From: Oscillospiraceae bacterium
GTDB lineage: Bacteria; Bacillota; Clostridia; Oscillospirales; Oscillospiraceae
DNA length: 64,000 bases
Direction: 5' to 3'
NCBI GenBank assembly: GCA_902795195.1
Contig: CADBKF010000001.1
Span: forward strand, 1-64,000
Of this stretch, positions 57,429 through 64,000 are shown piece by piece (the first letter of the stretch is position 1; each line of letters starts with the position of its first letter). The notes below the pieces were generated by a model. That model saw only the letters and a list, made by a program, of their open reading frames with translations. It was not told the origin of the DNA and made no database searches. Both the position numbers and the translations under genes were made by a program.

Positions 57429-58295
57429 ATGGAAGAGAATCTGAACATCCAGTGGTATCCGGGGCACATGACCAAAACGCGCCGGATGATGGAGGACCAG
57501 CTCAAGCTGGTGGACGCGGTGTGCGAGATCCTCGACGCCCGCATCCCCGTCAGCTCGCGCAACCCCGACATCGACGCCATCTGCGGCAGCAAGCCGCGCA
57601 TGGTGATCCTCAACCGCATCGACATGGCGGACCCCGCCCAGACCAAGGCCTGGGCGCAGCATTTCCGGGCGCAGGGCCTGGCCGTGGTGCAGACCGACTG
57701 CAAATCCCGGAAGGGGATCTCCGACTTTGTCCCGGCCCTGCGGAAGCTGCTGGCAGAGAAGCTCCGCCGCTACGCCGAAAAGGGCCAGGCGGGCAGACCG
57801 CTCAAGCTGATGATCGTGGGCATCCCGAACGTCGGAAAATCCACCTTCATCAACCAGGTTGCCGGGCGCAAGGGCGCAAAGGCCGAAAACCGACCCGGCG
57901 TGACCCGCGGAAAGCAGTGGGTCACGGTGGATCAGGGCCTGCTGCTGCTCGATACGCCCGGTATTCTCTGGCCGAAGTTCGACGACCCTGAGGTCGGCCT
58001 GCGGCTGGCCTGGACCGGCGCGGTCAAGGACGATATTCTGGACATCGAGACCCTGGCCATGAAGCTGATGGAGATGCTCTGGCAGCGCTATCCCGAGGCA
58101 GTCACCGCCCGCTACAAGGTGGAGGCGGCCCCGGACGAGGCCGGCTGGGCGCTGCTGCAGCAGGCCGGCAGGAAGCGCGGCTTCCTGCTCTCCGGCGGCG
58201 AGATCGACACCGAACGCATGGCCCGCGTGCTGCTCGAGGAATACCGCTCGTGCAAGCTCGGCAGGTTTACCCTGGAAACGCCGGAATCCAATTGA
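57429..58295 (+). CDS. rbgA: Ribosome biogenesis GTPase YlqF/RbgA
   Basis: RbgA is a circularly permuted GTPase that completes the 50S ribosomal subunit. The 288-residue product has the permuted order: NRID (G4) near 55, the GIPNVGKS P-loop (G1) at 131-138, the GVTRGKQW (G2) threonine and DTPGILWPKF (G3) near 175-184. It is 2 bases after lepB, the same order as in many Firmicutes (rbgA-rnhB). The stop codon lies in the downstream repeat. Confidence 0.96.
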   Translation: MEENLNIQWYPGHMTKTRRMMEDQLKLVDAVCEILDARIPVSSRNPDIDAICGSKPRMVILNRIDMADPAQTKAWAQHFRAQGLAVVQTDCKSRKGISDFVPALRKLLAEKLRRYAEKGQAGRPLKLMIVGIPNVGKSTFINQVAGRKGAKAENRPGVTRGKQWVTVDQGLLLLDTPGILWPKFDDPEVGLRLAWTGAVKDDILDIETLAMKLMEMLWQRYPEAVTARYKVEAAPDEAGWALLQQAGRKRGFLLSGGEIDTERMARVLLEEYRSCKLGRFTLETPESN

Positions 58296-58402
58296 CAATT
58301 GACAGTTTCGGTGTCGCTGCGCGACGGATTGAATTGTTTTTCAAATGGCAATTTGAAAAACACATCAACTTGTCAATTGTCCATTGTCACTTGTCAATTG
58401 AA
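58290..58402. repeat. TTGACAATTGACA inverted-repeat element
   Basis: AATTGACAATTGACA on the left has inverted counterparts TTGTCAATTGTCCATTGTC and TTGTCAATTG on the right. Inside, GTTTTTCAAAT (58336-58346) pairs with ATTTGAAAAAC (58351-58361). It provides the rbgA stop codon and ends just before the rnhB ribosome site. Confidence 0.75.
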
Positions 58403-58412
58403 AGGAGTCACG

Positions 58413-59012
58413 ATGGGACCGCTTTGGGAAATTGAGAACGAGGCTTTCAACAGGGGATTTACGGCGGTTTGCGGCATCGACGAGGCCGGGCGCGGCCCGC
58501 TGGCCGGGCCGGTGTGCGCCGGCGCGTGCATTCTGCCCCGGGGCCTTGTGATCGAGGGACTCAACGACTCAAAGAAGCTCACGGAGAAAAAGCGCGAGGC
58601 CCTGTATGAGATCATCACCGCGCAGGCGCTTGCCTGGGCGGTCTGCATGGTGGACGAGAAGACCATCGACGAGATCAACATCCTGCAGGCCACCTATCGG
58701 GCCATGCGCGGCGCAGTGGCGCAGCTTGCGGTGCAGCCGGATTTCTGCCTGGTGGACGGCAATCGCGACCCCGGCCTGGGCATCGCCACCGAAACCGTGG
58801 TCAAGGGCGATGCAAGGTGTGCAAGCGTTGCGGCGGCCTCGATCCTCGCCAAGGTGACACGTGACCGCTTCATGTGCGCGCAGGATGCGCTTTATCCCCA
58901 ATACGGCTTCGCCGTCCACAAGGGCTACGGCACGAAGGCACACTATGCCGCCCTGCGGGAGTTCGGCCCCTGTCCGATTCACCGGCGGAGCTTCCTGAAG
59001 AAAATGCATTAA
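58413..59012 (+). CDS. rnhB: Ribonuclease HII
   Basis: RNase HII removes ribonucleotides and RNA from RNA-DNA hybrids. The 199-residue product starts with the motif GIDEAGRGPLAGP (catalytic D23, E24), then NDSKKLTEKKRE, FCLVDGNRDPG and SVAAASILAKVTRDRFM, the standard bacterial set. ATG 58413 follows AAAGGAG. It continues the lepB-rbgA direction, with a repeat in between. Confidence 0.97.
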   Translation: MGPLWEIENEAFNRGFTAVCGIDEAGRGPLAGPVCAGACILPRGLVIEGLNDSKKLTEKKREALYEIITAQALAWAVCMVDEKTIDEINILQATYRAMRGAVAQLAVQPDFCLVDGNRDPGLGIATETVVKGDARCASVAAASILAKVTRDRFMCAQDALYPQYGFAVHKGYGTKAHYAALREFGPCPIHRRSFLKKMH

Positions 59013-59037
59013 AATATTTTGATGTTTTCTATTGAAC

Positions 59038-59403
59038 ATGGCTGACACAAAGCTCCAGGGCCGCTGGGGGGAAGACCTGGCGGCGGCCTATCTGAAAAAG
59101 AAAAAATATCAGCTGGTTGCCTGCAACTACAGCTGCCGCTTCGGCGAGATCGACCTGATCGTCCAAAACCGACAGTATCTGGTCTTCGTCGAGGTCAAGC
59201 TGCGCAAGTCCGCCGAATACGGACAGGCCATGGAGTTTGTCGACAGCCGGAAACAGGCCAGAATCCGCACCACCGCGGAATTCTGGCTTTCGCAGCACGA
59301 GACCGGCCTGCAGCCGCGCTTTGACGTGGTCGAGGTCTACGCCCCGCAGGGCATGGACACGAAGCACCCGGTCATCCATCATGTGGAGGATGCGTTTGAA
59401 TGA
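59038..59403 (+). CDS. yraN: YraN/UPF0102 nuclease-fold protein
   Basis: The 121-residue product has the UPF0102 pattern: GRWGEDLAAAYLKKKKYQLV, CRFGEIDLIV (acidic-type strand) and LVFVEVKLRKS, with the PD-(D/E)xK nuclease-like E-I-D/E-V-K arrangement. Its role is unknown but it is usually found next to rnhB. The ATG 59038 is chosen over TTG 59032. It ends in ATGA overlap with the next gene. Confidence 0.92.
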   Translation: MADTKLQGRWGEDLAAAYLKKKKYQLVACNYSCRFGEIDLIVQNRQYLVFVEVKLRKSAEYGQAMEFVDSRKQARIRTTAEFWLSQHETGLQPRFDVVEVYAPQGMDTKHPVIHHVEDAFE

Positions 59404-60374
59404 ATATGACCCTGCTGCAGAGCTTTCCCGACGGCCTGCCGGTGCTCGACCTGCACTGTGACACCGCGGTGGAGCTGTATCTGCGAAACAAATCGCTGGA
59501 TCAAAACGATCTGCAAATCGATCTCCGGCGCGCGCCGCAGACCCCGAGGACCCTGCTCTACCAGCAGGTTTTCGGTTTTTGCTGCGTCTATGACCGGGAA
59601 GGAAAGCCCAGACCGCAGGCGGAGGCCGAGCGGCTGCTGCTGGATTCCCTGGCCTACTTCCGCGCAGAGCTCACACGATGCAGTGACCGCATCGTCCCGG
59701 CCGAGGCGCTGGCCGACGATGAAAACCGGAACAAGGCGGTCGCCCGCCTGTCGCTCGAGGGCCCCGAGGCCATCGGCTGCGACCCGGCCCGGCTGGAATG
59801 GCTGCGCGCGCAGGGCTTTGAAATGACGACGCTGACCTGGAATTTCCCCAACGCGCTGGCCGGCTCCTGCATGACCGGCGAGGGCCTGACGGACCGGGGC
59901 AGGGAATTTGTGAGGCAGGCCCAGCGCCTGGGCATCGCCATCGACGTGAGCCACCTGTCCGAGCGGGCGTTCTGGGACTTGGTTGACATAACTACAAAAC
60001 CGATCCTTGCCAGCCACTCCAACAGCCATGCCTGCTGCGCGCATGCGCGCAATCTGACGGACGACCAGTTCCGCACCATCCGGGACCTCGGCGGCGTCGT
60101 GGGCATGAACCTCTACACGCCCTTCCTGCACGCATCGGGCCGCGCGGGCTTTGACGACATCCGGCGCCACCTCGACCACTGGCTGTCGCTGGACGGGGAG
60201 AAGACCGTCGCCCTAGGCGGCGATCTCGACGGCTGCGACACGTTGCCCGACGGCTTCACCGGCATCGAGAGCTATTTTGACCTCGGCAAATACCTGCACA
60301 AACGCGGCTATCCCGACGATCTGATCCTGGACCTGTTCCACAACAATGCCAGCGCGGCTTTGGGCAGAATTTAG
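59400..60374 (+). CDS. Membrane dipeptidase family protein (M19)
   Basis: M19 enzymes are zinc dipeptidases of the amidohydrolase fold. The 324-residue product has VLDLHCDTAVEL near residue 18 (HxD metal ligands), EGPEAIGC near 120, DVSHLSERAFWDLV near 181 and the SHSNSHACCAHARNLTDDQ ligand histidine motif near 205, then GGDLDGCDTLPDG near 275. Length is in the lower range of bacterial members and there is no signal peptide. Likely hydrolyses D- or L-dipeptides in the cytoplasm. Confidence 0.93.
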   Translation: MNMTLLQSFPDGLPVLDLHCDTAVELYLRNKSLDQNDLQIDLRRAPQTPRTLLYQQVFGFCCVYDREGKPRPQAEAERLLLDSLAYFRAELTRCSDRIVPAEALADDENRNKAVARLSLEGPEAIGCDPARLEWLRAQGFEMTTLTWNFPNALAGSCMTGEGLTDRGREFVRQAQRLGIAIDVSHLSERAFWDLVDITTKPILASHSNSHACCAHARNLTDDQFRTIRDLGGVVGMNLYTPFLHASGRAGFDDIRRHLDHWLSLDGEKTVALGGDLDGCDTLPDGFTGIESYFDLGKYLHKRGYPDDLILDLFHNNASAALGRI

Positions 60375-60401
60375 ATTTCCACAATCGGAAAGGAGGCGTC
60401 C

Positions 60402-61091
60402 ATGTCCTTATATGCAATCGGCGATCTGCACCTGTCCTTCGGCGTGAACAAGCCCATGGACGTGTTCGGCAAGGCCTGGGTGGGCTATGTGGACAAGCTG
60501 CGCCGCGGCCTTTCCGTCATCGGCCCCGAGGATACCACCGTGCTGGTGGGAGACCTCAGCTGGGGCATGGACCTGAAGCAATCGGCCCCGGATTTTGCCT
60601 TCATCAACGCCATTCCGGGTCGGAAGCTCATCGTCAAGGGAAATCACGACTACTGGTGGACCACCGCGTCGAAGTTCAACAAATTCTGCGCCGAAAACGG
60701 CTATGAAAACATGGCAGTTCTGAACAACAACTGCTTTTTCTATGAGGACGTCGCCCTCTGCGGCACCCGCGGCTGGTTCTTTGAGGAGGATCAGCAGGGG
60801 ACGCACGATGAGAAGGTCTTTCTGCGCGAGCTGGGCCGGCTCGAGACGTCCCTGAAGGCGGCAGGGGATGCAAGGCAGAAGCTCTGCTTCCTGCACTATC
60901 CGCCGCTCTACCGGGGCTATCGCTGCGAGCCGATCCTGGCGCTTCTGAAGCAGTACGGTGTGTCGGCCTGCATCTACGGCCACCTGCACTCCGAGAGCCA
61001 CAAGCTGGCCGTGACCGGCCTGGTGGAGGGCATCGACTTCCGCCTCGCGGCTGCGGATTATACGAATTTCAAGCCAATTTTGTTAAAATAG
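60402..61091 (+). CDS. Metallophosphoesterase (calcineurin-like)
   Basis: The 229-residue product has YAIGDLHLSFG at the N terminus (D8, H10), VLVGDLSWGMD near 48, IVKGNHDYWW near 75, and the double-histidine ends FLHYPPLY near 165 and IYGHLHSESH near 192. This is the classical five-motif order, with longer length than the YfcE-type at 27164. Substrate unknown. AAAGGAGG precedes ATG. Confidence 0.92.
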   Translation: MSLYAIGDLHLSFGVNKPMDVFGKAWVGYVDKLRRGLSVIGPEDTTVLVGDLSWGMDLKQSAPDFAFINAIPGRKLIVKGNHDYWWTTASKFNKFCAENGYENMAVLNNNCFFYEDVALCGTRGWFFEEDQQGTHDEKVFLRELGRLETSLKAAGDARQKLCFLHYPPLYRGYRCEPILALLKQYGVSACIYGHLHSESHKLAVTGLVEGIDFRLAAADYTNFKPILLK

Positions 61092-61123
61092 TGTAAATAT
61101 CCCGGAAAAAACAAAAATAATGC

Positions 61124-61152
61124 TTGGCTTTTGAGCCAAGTTCTGCTAAAAT
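61124..61152 (+). promoter_or_regulatory. Promoter of tig with an internal palindrome
   Basis: TTGGCT at 61124-61129, 17 bases, TGC-TAAAAT (61147-61152, extended -10). A perfect CTTGGCT-TTTG-AGCCAAG palindrome (61123-61140) covers the -35 and spacer, a typical place for a repressor. Confidence 0.65.
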
Positions 61153-61202
61153 ATACCAGATTAAAATGCGGCGGAATGCCGCTACACAGGAGGAAATATA
61201 TC

Positions 61203-62507
61203 ATGCAAGTCAAAAATGCCGTCAAAGAGGGCAACAATGTCAAGATCTCCGTCGTGATCGACGCCGAGGCGTTTGAAGCGGCCGTGCAGAAGGTCTACAA
61301 CAAGAACAAGTCCCGCATCGCCATCCCCGGCTTCCGCAAGGGCAAGGCGCCCCGCAAGATGATCGAGGCCATGTATGGCAAGGAGATCTTCCACGAGGAC
61401 GCGATCAATGAGATCTTCCCCGAGGTCTATCAGAAGACCGTCCTCGATGAGGGCTGGAAGGCTGTGGGTCAGCCCAGCGTGACCGCAGTCAATGTAAATG
61501 AAGATAAGTCCGTCGATCTGACGATCGAGACCGCCCTGTATCCCGAGGTCAAGCTCGGCAGCTACAAGGGCCTCGAGGTCGAGAAGGCCGAAGCCGTCGT
61601 GACCGACGAGGAGATCGAGCGCGAGCTCGACAAGAAGGCCGAGGAGGTCGCCCGCATCACCACCGTCGAGCGTCCGGCACAGGACGGCGACACCGTCGTC
61701 ATCGACTTCGAGGGCTTCCTCAACGGCGAGCCGTTCGAGGGCGGCAAGGGCGAGGACTACGAGCTCCGCCTGGGCAGCCACAGCTTCGTTCCCGGCTTTG
61801 AAGAGCAGCTGATCGGCTGCGCCGCCGGCGACGAGAAGGACCTGGACATCACCTTCCCCGAGGACTACCACGAGGAGCTGGCCGGTAAGGCCGTCGTCTT
61901 CAAGGTCAAGGTCCACGAGGTCAAGCAGACCGTTCTGCCCGAGAAGGACGACGATCTGGCCAAGGACGTCTCCGAGTTCGACACGCTCGACGAGCTGCGC
62001 GCCGACATCAAGGCCAACCTGCTCAAGGACAAGCAGGCCGGCATCGACCGCGCCTTCGGCGATGCGGTCATCGAGAAGGCCGTCGAGGGCACCGAGATGG
62101 ACGTTCCCGCTTGCATGATCGACGAAGAGCTTGAGCGCGACCTGCAGGACTTCGACTATCAGCTGCGCGGCCAGGGCATGAGCCTGGATCAGTACGTGAA
62201 GATGCTGGGCGGCAACAAGGAGCTCATGAAGAACAGCTTCCGGCCCGGCTCCGAGCGCAAGCTGAAGACCCGCATCATGCTCGACGCCATCGTGACCGAG
62301 GAGAAGCTCGAGGTTTCCGACGAGGAGCTCGAGGAAGAGTACAAGCGCCTGGCCGACAGCTATCAGATGGACGTGGACGCCGTCAAGAAGGCGATCCCGG
62401 CAGAGGACCTCAAGGGCGATCTGGCCGTCAAGAAGGCCCAGCAGCTGGTCATCGACAACGCCGTTGCCGTGGCCCCCAAGGCCGAGGAAGAAAAGACGGA
62501 AGAATAA
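61203..62507 (+). CDS. tig: Trigger factor
   Basis: Trigger factor is the ribosome-bound chaperone and peptidyl-prolyl isomerase. The 434-residue product has the ribosome-binding N domain with [13 protein letters not shown] near 45-57, the FKBP-like PPIase domain with [13 protein letters not shown] near 160-172 and the helical C-terminal chaperone arms, ending acidic. GGAGGAAATATATC precedes ATG. The order tig-clpP-clpX is a conserved protein-quality set. Confidence 0.97.
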   Translation: MQVKNAVKEGNNVKISVVIDAEAFEAAVQKVYNKNKSRIAIPGFRKGKAPRKMIEAMYGKEIFHEDAINEIFPEVYQKTVLDEGWKAVGQPSVTAVNVNEDKSVDLTIETALYPEVKLGSYKGLEVEKAEAVVTDEEIERELDKKAEEVARITTVERPAQDGDTVVIDFEGFLNGEPFEGGKGEDYELRLGSHSFVPGFEEQLIGCAAGDEKDLDITFPEDYHEELAGKAVVFKVKVHEVKQTVLPEKDDDLAKDVSEFDTLDELRADIKANLLKDKQAGIDRAFGDAVIEKAVEGTEMDVPACMIDEELERDLQDFDYQLRGQGMSLDQYVKMLGGNKELMKNSFRPGSERKLKTRIMLDAIVTEEKLEVSDEELEEEYKRLADSYQMDVDAVKKAIPAEDLKGDLAVKKAQQLVIDNAVAVAPKAEEEKTEE

Positions 62508-62517
62508 TTCTTCCGTC
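62495..62517. other. Perfect palindrome at the tig stop
   Basis: GACGGAAGAAT (62495-62505) and its complement ATTCTTCCGTC (62507-62517) share a one-base centre and span the last tig codons and stop. No T run follows, so it is not a simple terminator; it may be an attenuation or RNA-processing point before clpP. Confidence 0.6.
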
Positions 62518-62556
62518 ACTCGGTTACAATGCATTATCCGAGAAAGGAGAAGCACT

Positions 62557-63138
62557 ATGAGTTTAGTTCCCTATGTTGTGGAGCAGACGAGCCGGGGCGA
62601 GCGCTCCTATGATATTTTTTCCCGCCTGCTCAACGACCGCATCATCATCCTGTCCGAGGAGGTCAACGACACCACGGCCTCTCTGATCGTGGCGCAGATG
62701 CTCTACCTCGAGGCGCAGGACCCCGACAAGGACATCCAGTTCTATATCAACAGCCCCGGCGGCGTCATCACCTCCGGCATGGCGATCTACGACACCATGC
62801 AGTACATCAAGTGCGACGTTGCCACCATCTGCATCGGCATGGCGGCCTCCATGGGCGCGTTCCTGCTCTCGGCCGGCGCCAAGGGCAAGCGCATGGCCCT
62901 GCCCAACGCCGAGATCATGATCCACCAGCCCTCCGGCGGCGCCCAGGGCCAGGCCACGGACATCCAGATCCAGGCCCGCCGCATCGAGCAGATGAAGAAA
63001 AAGCTCAACGAGATCCTGGCCGCCAACACCGGCAAGAGCTATGAGCAGATCGCTGCCGACACCGAGCGCGACAACTTCATGACTTCCTACGAGGCGATGG
63101 AGTACGGTCTGATCGATAAGGTGATCGAGCACAGATAA
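62557..63138 (+). CDS. clpP: ATP-dependent Clp protease proteolytic subunit
   Basis: ClpP forms the double-ring peptidase used with ClpX or ClpA-type unfoldases. The 193-residue product has the normal length, starts [21 protein letters not shown], and has S98 in ASMGAF and H123 in MIHQPSGG; the third residue D is expected near 172 in the EAMEYGLID region. Start ATG follows AAGGAGAAGC. Confidence 0.97.
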   Translation: MSLVPYVVEQTSRGERSYDIFSRLLNDRIIILSEEVNDTTASLIVAQMLYLEAQDPDKDIQFYINSPGGVITSGMAIYDTMQYIKCDVATICIGMAASMGAFLLSAGAKGKRMALPNAEIMIHQPSGGAQGQATDIQIQARRIEQMKKKLNEILAANTGKSYEQIAADTERDNFMTSYEAMEYGLIDKVIEHR

Positions 63139-63150
63139 AGGAGTACCCCA

Positions 63151-64000
<850 letters not shown>

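Overview
The window looks like one core-genome stretch of a GC-rich, Gram-positive, spore-forming Clostridia member, most likely Oscillospirales/Oscillospiraceae-like. This is inferred from gene content (SpoIIR, FtsK/SpoIIIE next to TepA, YqeG, RbgA/YlqF, S-layer homology repeats, DivIVA-type protein), ATG/GTG/TTG starts behind GGAGG-type ribosome sites, clean sigma-A promoters, and many small palindromic intergenic repeats. No prophage, integrase, transposase or CRISPR array is visible. Every functional call rests on reading motifs by eye; no database search was run.

Layout. 1-12 kb: a hairpin-array repeat, smc, a lipoprotein, ftsY, a 44-bp tandem repeat, then rph-rdgB-yhbY-nadD/yqeK (fused)-hypothetical-rsfS-leuS, a housekeeping run for RNA, NAD and ribosome work. 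12-18 kb: rpsU with its own promoter and terminator, a secreted deacetylase-like lipoprotein (minus strand), tepA, an atypical uppP and ftsK/spoIIIE. 18-26 kb: a large secreted endonuclease, pepF, a small protein, a phosphopantetheinyl transferase, a nicotinamidase-like hydrolase and nadE. 26-27 kb (minus): three tightly coupled small genes of unknown function. 27-32 kb: a YfcE-like phosphoesterase, coaX, two very small genes, an alpha/beta hydrolase, truA, an ArsC/Spx-fold protein without its cysteine, and a lipoprotein. 32-35 kb (minus): a TPR/LRR membrane protein and dapA.

35.4-37 kb is the clearest accessory spot. Two tandem tRNA-Ser genes and their terminator are followed by an AT-richer segment with a four-helix-bundle (23S intervening-sequence-type) protein and a GNAT acetyltransferase. 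This segment is bracketed by two arrays of short hairpins spaced by an ATGATGT/GTGATGT word. 37-44.7 kb: an M50-type membrane metalloprotease, folA and thyA (minus; thyA has a long palindrome at its promoter), spoIIR, an SLH-anchored M14 carboxypeptidase, a DivIVA-type protein and trmO. 44.8-53 kb: trpS (its leader holds a second copy of the hairpin-array repeat), tagO/wecA and mnaA for wall polymer precursors, telA, metY-metA for methionine through O-acetylhomoserine, and yqeG. 53-64 kb: pheST (minus), lepB, rbgA, rnhB, yraN, a dipeptidase, a phosphoesterase, tig, clpP, and clpX cut by the window end.

Beyond the genes, the window is notable for at least six families of short structured repeats between genes. 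In three places the repeat supplies the stop codon of a neighbouring gene. The best candidates for something undescribed are the hairpin-array plus four-helix-bundle cassette at the tRNA-Ser pair, the three-gene small-protein operon at 26.0-27.1 kb, and the back-to-back hairpin array seen at both 1-174 and 44792-44916.
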